Shown: positions 43,564 through 53,329 of the stretch, piece by piece
Layout: each line of letters opens with the position of its first letter
How positions within the stretch are numbered: position 1 is the first letter of the stretch
From: Diaporthe sp. PMI_573
Taxonomy: Eukaryota; Ascomycota; Sordariomycetes; Diaporthales; Diaporthaceae
DNA length: 64,000 nt
Reading direction: 5' to 3'
NCBI GenBank assembly: GCA_021399435.1
Contig: JAJTUP010000045.1
Span: 124,001 to 188,000, forward strand
Notes under the pieces: generated by a model
Told to the model about the DNA's origin: nothing
Seen by the model: the letters and a program-made list of their open reading frames with translations, nothing else
The model's database searches: none
Made by a program: the position numbers and the translations under genes

Positions 43564-43746
43564 TCAAATCGTTGCCCTCGGGTAATTGTGTGACAGGCAT
43601 GGCTTGTTTCCTCTTTCACGTTTATATGTTGGGTTGATTTGGCACCGTTCCTTAGCGGCGAGTTTGGGGCAAACCGTGTAGGGGCGCACGGCGACGTAAA
43701 CATCGCATCCTGCTTTCAAGCATAACTTGAAAGTAATGTCGCACAT
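43564..43746 (-). CDS. Small Cys-rich protein, paralog 1
   Basis: 60 aa from ATG 43746: MCDITFKLCLKAGCDVYVAV, then VCPK, AAKERCQIN and a Cys near the end. The ORF at 61261-61064 is a paralog; all six cysteines (C2, C9, C14, the VCPK Cys, the ERC Cys and the late Cys) align, and most changes are conservative (V/I, K/V), which supports real coding. A TATA box (GGTATAAATATA on the minus strand, 43893-43882) lies ~136 bp upstream and is also conserved in the paralog. No signal peptide is evident. The C-termini differ through an indel. I do not recognise the family; a small Cys-rich intracellular protein or the first exon of a longer one are both possible. Confidence 0.5.
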   Translation of the reverse strand: MCDITFKLCLKAGCDVYVAVRPYTVCPKLAAKERCQINPTYKRERGNKPCLSHNYPRATI

Positions 43747-43881
43747 TGTTTAACTAGTATTTAAATGAGAAGGCACAAAGGCACAATGAGAAGTAATATG
43801 GGAATGTGTGAACTAACGTTTAGTATAATGTGGTTTTTAAAAAGGAAGGAAAGGGAAAGAAATAAAGAAGCGGGAAGGGGG

Positions 43882-43893
43882 TATATTTATACC
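43882..43893 (-). promoter_or_regulatory. TATA box of Cys-rich paralog 1
   Basis: GGTATAAATATA on the minus strand, about 136 bp upstream of ATG 43746; an identical element stands 128 bp upstream of the paralog at 61261. Confidence 0.5.
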
Positions 43894-44419
43894 TTCAAAT
43901 GGGAATATTTTGTCTATGGTTCGCGGAACGGGGAGGGCGGAACGGCTATGCGAATCTAGAAACGGTCCCCTGGCAGCCCCTCCGTCATTCCACCAATGGA
44001 GCTTCGAGCCACAAAAGCAAGATTCTAGCAATGACGCCAGTCGCCAAAGTAACAAACTGAAATGAAATTTCCTGCTATAAATGGAATGCTTCTCAGATAT
44101 CTTGGCAAGGCTCATGATGTTTTCGTCAAAGTTACTGAAGTCAGTCCAAAAGAAGTGCCACATCCATGCTAGACACCGGCTTGGCCAGTCCGCCGATCCT
44201 TCCGGCACACATATAGTGTGTGTGTGTTATAGTCACCCAACGACAGTTAAGGATGCCGACATTGTGAACAAAATGATTCCCAAACTAACCCATGCCGTCG
44301 GCGACCATATGCCCTTTCGAGCGGTATAGACATTAGTAGAAACCCTTTGGTCCCGCTGGTCAAGGCTAGTACGTCAATAGGATAAGGATAAGGAGGCTGG
44401 GCAGTGGTTGACCGTGTTG

Positions 44420-44695
44420 CACGCCCACGATTTAATGCCGAGTGTACCAAGTAGATGATAAAGTAGATACAACCGAGGGCCGCCACCACGATAGTTGACT
44501 CTGCTTCTGATGGTGTTTCCGACTCTTCTGACCCGTCGCTTTCTTCTGGCACCCTGCCGACTTCAACCTGGGTCCTCCGAATAGCCTCAATGTCGACAAA
44601 AAGCTCGTTTGGGTCTAGTTGGACTTTCTTCCTCCGGACCGTTCTGCTGGCTTCAATTTGACGTTCTAGAGACCTCGCCAGATCGCGCCCTCAGA
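44420..44695 (-). mobile_element. Fot/pogo-type transposase C-terminal fragment
   Basis: The minus frame reads DLARSLERQIEASRTVRRKK, VQLDPNELFVDIEAIRRTQV, ESDGSEESETPSEAESTIVV. This basic/coiled-coil and acidic tail resembles C-termini of fungal DDE transposases (KKV-x-L-x-PN-x-x-F-x-DI). A short copy of the acidic tail lies on the plus strand at 60583-60660. No catalytic core. Confidence 0.5.
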
Positions 44696-44984
44696 AACCC
44701 ATCTTCCCTTGGCCATCTCTAGCAGATCCTTATCCTCTCTGGCAACGCCTCCAATGCAGAACACGGGGCCCGTAGGTCCAGAGAATTCAGAGGGTAAGTG
44801 GTCCGTTCGAACTTTGTTCAAACAAGCTGGCTTCAGATAGCCCTTAAGAAAGGAGCACTGCTGACAAACCTTTCCGCGTATCCAGCGACGGACGGCACAT
44901 TCTTCAACTACGCCAGCCAAGAATCGATGGGCAGGTCGGCGCCAGATATCGGCCCAGGTTCATTACTAACAATACCAATGGGCA

Positions 44985-46156
44985 CATGGGGCCCGCTCAA
45001 ACAGAAGATCCAAGATGAGGTTAAACTTTGGAGATCAAAGGGCCCCATCGGCAAGCTGCACAACATCGTTCACTTGGTGGAAAGGTCTGGCCAGCGCATT
45101 GAAAGGCTCCACAAGCTCCAATCCATTGAGAACACCGCCCTGGGCTTCGAAGACAAAACAACCTACGATGTCGTCATGGATAACGCTACTCGCTGGAACT
45201 CGTCCGAGGCGATGATGGAGCGAGGTTACATGCTTCGCAATGCACTCGATTCGCTGGTCCAAGCGGAAGTGACAGAGTGGAACCAATACGTGGCCAGAAG
45301 GACACAGAACGGGGCAAAGCCGATGCCGAAGAAGTGCCGCAAGAAGCCTGCAATTGTGGATGATCGGATGGCCGCTGAGGACTGGTCCGTTATTGCAGAG
45401 TATTTGGCGATCCTGAAACCATTGAAGATCGCGACGAAGCGCCTAGAGGGCCGGCCGCGAGAAGGCAAATTCGGCGCGATTTGGGAGGTTTTGTTGACAA
45501 TGGAGTGGCTCCTGAAGCACTTAGAAGAGGCAAAGTTACAACATGAACGAGACGAGGAGCCTTACCTGCGAATTGGCTGCAATCTCGGCTGGATGAAGCT
45601 GGATCAATACTACGCCCTAACCGAGGACAGCCCTGCATACCTCGCAAGCCTCGTCCTCCATCCCGCATTTCGCTGGTCAACCGTCGAGTCACAATGGTCT
45701 GATCATCCGGATTGGTTGGCCAGAGGAAGGGTGGCCGTGCAAGAGCTATGGGAGGAGTACCGAAGCCTCCCGGTCGAGCAAGATACGATACCGGAGCAGC
45801 CGACTGTTGCAAGGAAGACAACGGACCTGGATGACTTTATGACTTCAATTAGAAAACTCGGCGCCCAGCCTGCGCCTTCAGTGTGCTCCATGCGTGACGA
45901 GTACGCAGAATGGGTGGCCAGTACCGATCCGGGCGATTGTTTGGTAGACGACCCGATCCAGTATTGGCTTCTCCGCAGACGCCAATATCCACGCCTGTCG
46001 CGAATGGCAATCGATCTCTTTTCCATTCCGGCTATGTCTTCGGAGCCAGAGCGAATATTTAGCCTTGCCGGACAGATGGTCACAGCTCAGAGAGGCCGCC
46101 TCAAAGCGGATCTTATAGGAGCTGCTCAATGTCTTTATCCCCCGTGTGGCCCTTAG
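44985..46156 (+). mobile_element. hAT transposase, 5'-truncated
   Basis: A single open frame of ~390 aa reads LWRSKGPIGKLHNIVHLVER, VVMDNATRWNSSEAMMERGY, EDWSVIAEYLAILKPLKIAT, NLGWMKLDQYYALTEDSPAY, then the C-terminal dimerisation domain YPRLSRMAIDLFSIPAMSSE, PERIFSLAGQMVTAQRGRLK and a terminal GAAQCLYPP. The zinc finger and first catalytic Asp are missing; the sequence before about 44985 is unrelated. No stops are present, so it is a recent or unmutated fragment. Confidence 0.88.
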
Positions 46157-46599
46157 CAGGCTTAGTCATCCACCTGCCGTCAGGGGTTTCGTGCGGCCCA
46201 TCCAAGTGCTGTTCCAACAATTACATATTTACTTAATTATCTCTTGCTGCCATAAAGCGACTGCGCCACTCTCCGACTACCTTTTGCAAAGCTGAGTTTG
46301 CATCAGTGGAAACTACCCTACCAGATGCATTCCAAGTGAAGATCCACTCTACGAATCGCCGGCAGAGCAGCTGTGCGCGCGCAGCGCGCGTCGTCCTGAC
46401 GGAACTCAGCGTGGCCCACAGATCGCCGAGAGATATTCGAGGCCCGCCGCCTATTTCGATTCTCATACCATGCCGCGGCCCACGGATGGGCTGGGCAAGA
46501 GGCCACTACAAAGTTCGAGCTATTCTTTTGGACTTTTATGCAAAGTCAATGCTCCTCTACGAGATGAAGCCAGACCTCGCGCCTCTTGAGCAATGACAT
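46157..46599. other. Unassigned between hAT and Mio fragment
   Basis: A plus-strand frame (KVRAILLDFYAKSMLLYEMK) and a minus frame over the same bases are both open. The minus frame (GEWRSRFMAARD, WIFTWNASGRVV) is hAT- or integrase-like in feel only. Nothing can be assigned. Confidence 0.3.
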
Positions 46600-47085
46600 T
46601 GCAACCACAGATGAGCTCCTGGCGAGCTTCGAACTTTCCCGCAAGCACACGGTGTCGCCAGGCACCTGTTCCAACTCGGAACATCGCTCCTGCGCGCCTC
46701 GCCCGCTGAGCCGCTCACCGGAGGAGGCCCGACGTCCGTGTCGATCCCGGGGCCCTTCCACAACGGCAGGGGCGTCCCTCCCATCCCGTATAACGAGGAG
46801 ATGGCAACGCCGGGGATCGCGTGCCCCAATTGCAAGAGGCACCTGCCGCGGTGCGTCGTCTGCCTCGAGGTCGTGGGGATACCGAGGTCGGACACCCCGA
46901 CGGCCGCGGCGGACCCCGAGGCGACGAAACTGGCCTCGCGGTTCCCTACCTTTTGTCTCAAGTGTGAGCACGTCCTACACCTGGACCACGCGAGGCAGTG
47001 GTTTGCAAGGCACAATGAGTGTCCTGTCCCCGAGTGTCGGTGTCGGTGTAATTTTAGGGCAAACCCGGAGTTGAATTACCGTTGA
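46600..47085 (+). pseudogene. GATOR2/SEA complex Mio/Sea4 C-terminal zinc domain fragment
   Basis: The frame ending at 47085 reads IACPNCKRHLPRCVVCLEVV, FPTFCLKCEHVLHLDHARQW, FARHNECPVPECRCRCN. This RING-like Cys/His pattern (LPRCxxCL ... WF..H..CPV..C.C.C) is the C-terminal domain of Mio/Sea4 in the GATOR2 (SEACAT) complex, which regulates TORC1 on the vacuole. The usual His-Gly-Gly-His is changed to CEHVLHLDHA. The WD40 and helical regions (over 700 residues) are missing. Two frames upstream of 46740 compete, suggesting a frameshift. A 3' gene fragment. Confidence 0.8.
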
Positions 47086-47317
47086 TGTGGTGCATGAACT
47101 GAGGCAGTAGTTCAAATGCACTCACTCAGTGCCGACGTACTTGAGATGGGATGTTTCCTGCCACATTGAGCGTACTTACCCATCTTCTTCTTTCCGTGGA
47201 GACAGCCTAATTGAAAGGACGACTTTGGTATCAGATGGTGTTTTTATGACAGTAATATTTAGAAGTCATGGGCATTGAAGGGAGCACTGGGAAACCAGGG
47301 TGACTAAGTTGTTGAAG
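47086..47317. other. Short AT-rich stretch, nothing seen
   Basis: No coding feature. It leads into a fragment of the Fot-type terminal region. Confidence 0.35.
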
Positions 47318-47398
47318 ACCGCCCAATTAGTTGGTCTGGATGGTATAGATTGAGGTTGATCCTGCATGTCTGAAATGCTCCATTTTGGTGGGGTTGGA
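47318..47398 (-). mobile_element. Fot-type terminal fragment
   Basis: The plus strand here matches the reverse complement of 20240-20315 (GGTGTAGATTGAGGTTGAT...GAAATGCTCCATTTTGGTGGGG) with few differences. About 80 bp only; both ends are cut. Confidence 0.65.
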
Positions 47399-47603
47399 CA
47401 CGACGGCAGAAAGATGCACGGGCGTTTTCAAAATGTCAGGGATATATACGTCCGCTTCAGCGTCGATCACGGCCTCCACGCGATTCGGAGCACTGCCCCA
47501 CTGCCCAGTGGGCTCCTCTGGCTCCCTAATCGTTAGGGAGCCATATATCCACCTTAGGTGCCCCCGTCTGCAGACCCCTCATCTTTCCCAACTCATTTCC
47601 CAC

Positions 47604-48008
47604 ATGGACGCCGCACACCCGCCATCACCCGCACCAGCCTCTGGCTAGGAACCGCATACAGGACCGATAGCGCAGGAGGAGCAGCAGCAGCAAAACGAGC
47701 GCCTGGCGGTCCGGCAGGTGGAGCACGACGAGCAGCTGCGCAGCCAGGGCGATGCCCAGCGCCAGTTGCAGCCTGCGGCTGCACAAATGGCCCTCCGGCA
47801 CATGCCGGCGGAGGAGAAGCACATACGCCGCCATTCTGAGGCCGAAAATCAGCTCTTGCGGCATAAGCTGGCGGACTGGAAGTCAGCGCCGTACGCCGCA
47901 ACAGTCGCTAGGTTCCGTAGCGACAGGCGTATAGCGAAGGAGAGGGGACAGAGGGTGGGCCTAGTAAGTACAATCTATGCTTGGGGCATCCGATGGTTCG
48001 CGCAATGA
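47604..48008 (+). pseudogene. Gln/Glu-rich coiled-coil ORF with early stop
   Basis: ATG 47604 (MDAAHPPSPAPASG) meets TAG at 47646. The same frame continues without stop to 48008 as EPHTGPIAQEEQQQQNERLA, VRQVEHDEQLRSQGDA, PAEEKHIRRHSEAENQLLRH. The stop could replace a Trp (TGG to TAG) or be an intron end. Heptad-like composition suggests a coiled coil. Family not recognised. The antisense frames are Ala/Pro-rich shadows. Confidence 0.3.
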
Positions 48009-48039
48009 GCGACAAGTTGCCGAACGGGTGCGAGGTACG

Positions 48040-48290
48040 AGTATCTTGTCAGCGATCTTTCGCGATTGAGGACTCGAGAAAGGCGAGCAGACCTCGCCAG
48101 CGATCTTTCGCAAGGGGGGATTCTCGCGGGAGGCGAAAGCCCCAGTGGAAGGATTTCTCGATGTAGGCGAGTCAACCTCACCAACGATCTTTCGCAAGCG
48201 GGGATTGGAAGGGTTTCTCGATGTAAGCGAGTTGACCTCATCAGCGACCTTTCGCGAATGAGGAGTTCTCGAGGAAAGCAAGTAACGTAA
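48040..48290. repeat. Degenerate ~60-bp tandem repeat
   Basis: The core CAGCGATCTTTCGCGA/CAA recurs four times (about 48048, 48097, 48182, 48240), with GCGAG-TNGACCTC and TTCTCGATGTA-GCGAG words between. Frames on both strands are open because of the repeat; the minus-strand frame reads ERSL-R-TRLHREILP over and over. Confidence 0.6.
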
Positions 48291-48850
48291 TCCACCCGAG
48301 ACCAGCGAGACGGCTAATAAGAGGCGCTGGGGATGGTTAGGATGCAGCAGTTCAGGCAATTAGTATCCAAATCAAGTAGTTTGAACCTTGCGACTTATAA
48401 TTTAAGACCCGATGTTGTCTTGCTTTGGCTCGGTCGCAAGCATCAAGAGAACAGCGCCTAGAGTACCTATCACCTACGCCTAGACTCGGTTATTTGCTTC
48501 TAAGGCGTCAAATTGGACTATTCGTGGCAATGCTAAGCACTAGGCTGTGTATTTCTGCATATTGTACAGCACCTCTCATTAGAGCTCCGCTCTGCCCCCA
48601 CCCGGGATAGCTACAGTTGACCGCATTCTGGGGGAGTAACAGCGGGTTGCATTCTAGGGAAGCCGCACTTAGCCACCCGCTTTTTGTAGAGGGACGGAGG
48701 GAAGTAAGACAGGGGTCAGGCGGAAACGTTCAAATGGAACCTTGAAATCGATATATTTTGGACATGGCTGCCTATTTCTAGAGCAATAGTAGCGTTCATA
48801 GTGAAGTTCAGAGGAGCCAGCTCCGCGCACTTGATACTCCCTGACACGGT
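48291..48850. other. Intergenic, no gene seen
   Basis: No recognisable coding or RNA feature. It includes the 3' flank of the gene ending at 48851. Confidence 0.35.
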
Positions 48851-49870
48851 TCACTCCATCCGGCGAGGAACCACCCACGTAACATCTTCACCCTCCTTGT
48901 CCGTCTCGGTCACCTCACTGTAGCCCACCAGCTCTTCTTTGATCTCGAGCTCCTCCGCGTCAAACGATTCCTCAACCTGCGCTCCGAGATCTTTCGTGTT
49001 CACCAATTCGGCCGAACGCACGAAGGGCTGATTGGACCAGCTCCTCTCGCCAAACAAGCGCCATTTCTTCATGTACGTCAGCTTTTGCACCTTGATTGCC
49101 CATATGTAGTCCGTGGACTCCTCCGACCCTTGTTTGATGGTCACATTCTTGGACACGTCCCTCTTGGGCCCCACCTCAAAGCCCGTCCCTGTATCGATGC
49201 CAATGTCCGCGTTCACCTCCCCCTTTCTCACTCTCTCGAGTTCGACGTTGGGTTGGCGGCCCGTCTTGATTCCGGTGACCAGATACACGGGACTGTACCC
49301 GGAACTCTCCAGGAAGCCCTTCAGGCCTTCCGACTTCACAGCCTCGAGGTAGTCGGCCGGGGTGGGATAGAAGTACAGCGTGTCCAAGTCGCCGAATTTG
49401 TAGGTGTCGTTGTCCCCCCGTTCGCCGCCGACCGACACTTCCGCTGCCTGCATGGCAAAGGCTTTGATGCTAGCCCCGAGTTTGCCCTTGAGCACATCCT
49501 CTCGAGATGCCGTGAATGCCTTCTCGTGTTGGCAATAGAGCCGGTCCTGGCTGAGCTTCAGCTCTTCGTTTTCGTTGAGTGGGAAGATGTCGTGAAGGTC
49601 GTCGATCATCGACCCAAGCTGCAGGTGCCCCAACGGTACCTTGCCTACGATGTGATACTGTGGACGACTCACAACCATGTCCGTGGTCCTTAACCCGTGC
49701 AGGGCCTTGTCTTGAATAAACGGCGAGAGCGGTTCGTACGGTGAGCAGAAGTAGGCAAAGGTAGGAGCTGCGTTGCCTGCTGTCGCACGCAATAGTGGGA
49801 TTCCTTCTGCCACGGTTTTCCTGCGTGAGATAATGGAAAGCCGCCAGCACGTTGTCTTTGCCGGACCCAT
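48851..49870 (-). CDS. Putative fungal pore-forming (gasdermin-like) protein
   Basis: 339 aa from ATG 49870 in one frame with no visible intron. The middle and C-terminal parts carry phrases I recall from a widespread fungal family: FGDLDTLYFYPTPADYLEAV (159-178), SPVYLVTGIKTGR (193-205), ADIGIDTGTGFEVGPKRDVS (221-240) and STDYIWAIKVQKLTY (252-266). Alternating small/hydrophobic strands suggest a beta-rich protein with a membrane-insertion type fold. The assignment as gasdermin-like (RCD-1/HET-Q1 relatives) is an inference, strengthened by the subtilisin-like gene immediately upstream on the same strand, since many fungal gasdermin genes sit beside a protease gene that activates the product by cleavage. 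I cannot show the cleavage site. The first 30 residues overlap a second open frame, so the true N-terminus may differ. Confidence 0.5.
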   Translation of the reverse strand: MGPAKTTCWRLSIISRRKTVAEGIPLLRATAGNAAPTFAYFCSPYEPLSPFIQDKALHGLRTTDMVVSRPQYHIVGKVPLGHLQLGSMIDDLHDIFPLNENEELKLSQDRLYCQHEKAFTASREDVLKGKLGASIKAFAMQAAEVSVGGERGDNDTYKFGDLDTLYFYPTPADYLEAVKSEGLKGFLESSGYSPVYLVTGIKTGRQPNVELERVRKGEVNADIGIDTGTGFEVGPKRDVSKNVTIKQGSEESTDYIWAIKVQKLTYMKKWRLFGERSWSNQPFVRSAELVNTKDLGAQVEESFDAEELEIKEELVGYSEVTETDKEGEDVTWVVPRRME

Positions 49871-50253
49871 GGCGCCTTGGAGGCCTAACGTTCCACAACG
49901 CCACGGCGCTTAGTGCTTAGTGGTGCGGCTGAAGCGGGGTAAGCACAATGCTTTTGTTCCTCGTCTTCCTCCGGTATTGCATATCGTGTATCATCGAACT
50001 CAGTATCTACATGTATCTTTTAGGTAGTAGAATTCGTGGCGGCCGAGAGAAATACAGCTCGGTGGATAGGTAGGTAGGCACTGGTATAGTCTATATTCTA
50101 TGTTGCAGGAAATTAGGCCCTAGATACATTCCGTTACAGGGTATTCCTTTGCCTATTTCGTTCCCTTCACCCCTTTGGACTTACAACCCCACGGAGGCAA
50201 GTACCTTGCCTCAGCTCTCCCGGAAGCACCCACATCATCCACTCCCAACACAA
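49871..50253 (-). promoter_or_regulatory. Gap between protease gene and pore-former gene
   Basis: 383 bp between the protease stop (50254) and the ATG at 49870, both on the minus strand. It probably holds the terminator of the former and the promoter of the latter. No clear TATA box is seen. Confidence 0.35.
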
Positions 50254-52893
50254 TCATGATTTTTCAATAATCTTCATGAGAGCCTTGCAGATGCCCTCTT
50301 TGGACTGCTCCTGTTGCCAAAACGTCCATGGCTGGACGTAGGCGTGGTCCCCCATCTTCACCGACATCTTGCTGAAGATCTTAGCCATGCAGACAACCGA
50401 GTACAGACGCTTCTTCTGGTCGGGATTAAGCGACAGCTTGTGGCGAGCAAACTCGAGGACGTTGGCGGCAATGCCGGCGGCGATCGGCGTGGCAAACGAC
50501 GTACCCGAAACGTGAATGTGCCGGTCCTCCTCCCTCCGCGCGCTGGGGTTGTGGCAGATCTTGATGTCCTGCCCGAGGGTGGCAAAGTTGTATTCGTTTT
50601 CCGGGCTGGGGTTGAACAGAGCGGCCGAGCCGAGTCCGAACGACGCGTGGATGGCCATCACGTTGTCTCTGCTTGCCGGCCAGCCCTGGGGGCTGTTCCC
50701 GCCCTCGTTTCCGGCCGCCGCGAAGATGAGCTTGCGGGTGGCGTTTTGAAACGACGGATCTATGGCCTGCGCGAGTTGCTTTTCAATGTCGGGATGCATC
50801 TCTGGGAGAACCAATGACAAGTTGATGATATCAACCTTCCAGACTTGGACCGCCCAATGGATTGCCTACCCCCGCCGCCGTCCTATGTCAGCACTTCAAC
50901 CCCCATACAAACAGCCACTCAACAAGGAAGGGAGGTGGAGATACCTGGGCGATGCAGTAGAACTTGTCCTTAGCTATGCGCGCATCGTCGGTGACTTTGG
51001 CTACGTAGATTTCGGCCTCGGGGGCCACCTGCATCAGCAACAATGACACCCAGGTTCCGTGCCCTAGGGTATCGTTGTAAGCTTCGTAGTTCTGCGTGAA
51101 GAAGTTGCGGCATCCCTTTATCTTCCCGCTCTTCCGCGCTCCCCGGATGCTAGGATGAAGGTCGTTTATACCGCTATCAAGGACCGCAATCTTGATCTTA
51201 TGGCTTTGGTGATCCGCGAGAGGCTTGTTCACCGGCGGCTTCAGGCCTTCCACGTGAGTCTTATGGAAATTGGCCATGAGAAACAAGAATTGCAAGGCTT
51301 GGGCCGCCGCGCTATCTGCGTGTCAGCATGACGCCTCGTCCCTATCATCCGGCCAGGCCACACCTACGTCTCGTTCTCTGGTTGGGGACGCGCCGAGCCA
51401 TCATACACGGACAGCGTTGCGTCCGCTTGGGGCGGATCTTCCGATTGGAAAGGGTCCTGGATGACAGATACCGGGGACTCCGGGAGCGGCTCGGAACAGC
51501 CCGCCAGATAATTCTCGAGATTCAGTACGATCTTCCGGAAGATAAAGTGTTGGAGCTGGTCGGCATCAGCGGCCGCCTCTCTTGCTGGTCTGCCTATGCA
51601 CGCTGCTATGGCCGCTCTGAGCTTTTTCTGCCAGCTGACAAGCAACGTTTTCTTACAGGTTGCTAGCCGAGACCTTAGGACCAATGGTGAGGTCACGTCC
51701 TCGTCTGGTAGGCATTTTCCGATGGTGATTTCCATGAGCAGCTGAGCGAAGCCAAGAAGGTGGAGATCAACGAGCGTCTCGTCGCCGCCGTTGGGATCCT
51801 CCCGCGCTGGGTCCGCCGAGAGTTGCCAGGACAGGTATGGTTTGGACTTATCCAGGAGTCTGCCGGAGCTCGGATCGCGGAGGAAGAAGATGGTCTCGCG
51901 GCTCCACTGCACTTGGCGCCAGCCACCGTCGGACAGCTGAAGAAGGGAGAGAGATAGGTTGAAAGACAGCGTAGCTTTGTCCAGGGTCAAGAAATAGTTG
52001 TCGTTGTCGGTGCTGAAACTGTCGCTAAAGTATCCCTGGTCGAGTAGTTCCTTGAGGGAAATGGTAGGAGTGGAGATGGACACCTTCCTCGGCGCTTGTA
52101 GGCGATGAAGGCCCCAGGCGTGGTTCTCGTCGATGAGAAAGTCGAGAGATATGTTCTGGTATTCTGAGTCGGTGATAGCGTCACACATACGGGTGCTCTC
52201 TAGCGTGGGTATACTAGTAGCTTTTGTGAGAACATGTCGCACGGACTGTAGGGTATAGCGTCCTTTTATCTGTGCATGGGCCGGTCAATGGCAAAGAATG
52301 AAACCTAGTTACCTCTCAAAGATGCATTTGCTTTCCACCCAGCGGCAGGGCTCCCCTTCATAGCGGGGGGACAAGAAAATGTCGAAAAAGTGCCTCGAGT
52401 CGTCATCCACCTGATCCGTAAATCCAGTCAACTGGAGTCTCCCCCAGTGATTGGCACCGCAGCACTTTTGGAGATGGCTGAACAAGGCCTGGAGAAGAAG
52501 GGCGAGAAGATTGCGGAGCGTTTTGGTCAGCAGTTTCTCCCCGTCTATCTCCGACTCGGAGAAGTCGGCGTCGGGAACGTGTGCCACATGCCCCGGATCC
52601 GACCCCCGAAGGCAGGCGGTCAGGGTCTCGAATCCCACCGAGGCATCGCGGGCTGCCATCGCCGACGTCGCAGTGTTCGCGGCCAGCACCCCTATGCCAT
52701 GGCATGTTTCTTGCACGATCTGCGCTGGCACACCACTCAGCTTTGGTTTAACCAAAACCCAGTCGGCCTCAGCGAAGGCATCGACTGTATCGTCGATGAT
52801 AGCTTGCGATGCCGTGGAGAGGTGGTTCGCCTCGCGACTGTTTCGAAACCTGGCGACTGCCTGTACTAGCGGATTGTCTGTGAAATAGTCCAT
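50254..52893 (-). CDS. DUF7580-subtilisin (S8) protease, HET-Q2-like architecture
   Basis: Four exons: 52893 to about 52309, about 52242-51368, 51311-50945 and 50865-50254. Introns 51312-51367 (GTAGGT...GATAG) and 50866-50944 (GTATCT...GGTAG) are in consistent phase; the first junction near 52243-52320 could not be fixed. About 810 aa. The N-terminal ~490 residues are helical and match fungal DUF7580 (NISLDFLIDENHAWGLHRL, RKVSISTPTISLKELLDQGY, WRQVQWSRETIFFL, SWQLSAD). The S8 domain keeps the catalytic triad: KIAVLDSGIND, LGHGTWVSLLLMQVAP and SGTSFATPIAAGIAA, plus the oxyanion Asn in AAGNEGGN. No signal peptide, so it is cytosolic. It starts 436 bp from a divergent C2H2 gene and is followed by the putative pore-former, which is its likely substrate (inference). 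Confidence 0.85.
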
Positions 52894-53329
52894 GGCGGGC
52901 CTAAGCCCAGACAGACTGTCTTTGTCCTCGTTGTCGAGTCGAATTGCATGAGAGACTCGCTCCGTGGTTTGAGGAATGACGATGGGCTCAGAGCTGGAGG
53001 TGCGGCTGATGATATGGACCTAGCCAGAAAATGGAGGGGAAAAGGGGAGAAGGGGGGACGCCGCTTTGGAACCCCTGTTGATGCATAGCGCAGTACCAGA
53101 GCCGCGTTTATTGCATGGCGGCACTAAGGCCCGCATCGCTATCACCGCAACTCTCGTGGGTGAAGACTCAACCGACCTGAGGCTCGAATAGTGACCGCCC
53201 CGAATCACACCGCCCATCGTTGTCGTATCGTCGGAGATGGCCCGACCGCCCATCGTACGAAACAATTCTTAACATATTCCCTGCCGTGGTGTCGTGGTCG
53301 AGAACCGCCGGTACTAGTAACGCACTGCC
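52894..53329. promoter_or_regulatory. Shared divergent promoter region
   Basis: 436 bp between the ATG at 52893 (-) and the ATG at 53330 (+). G/A-rich tracts (AAATGGAGGGGAAAAGGGGAG at about 53028) lie in the middle. Head-to-head layout suggests co-expression of the protease and the C2H2 gene. Confidence 0.5.

Larger units (their letters stand above)
43520..44085 (-). repeat. Dispersed ~560-bp repeat, copy 1 (carries Cys-rich mini-gene)
   Basis: Matches 61035-61590 in the same orientation over its whole length at roughly 75-80 percent by eye. Shared blocks are GATTTGGCACCGTTCCTTAGCGGCG, AACTTGAAAGTAATGTCGCACATTGT, TATATTTATACC and AATGGAGCTTCGAGCCACAAAA. It is not framed by obvious inverted repeats. 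The conserved part covers a small ORF, its 5' leader and its promoter, so it reads as a gene duplication more than a transposon. Confidence 0.75.

Noticed and set aside
10677..46156. One hAT element split into separate N- and C-terminal parts (10677, 21340, 44985, 57535)
   Set aside because: The pieces belong to differing hAT subfamilies by sequence and cannot be joined into one element, so they are treated as independent fragments.
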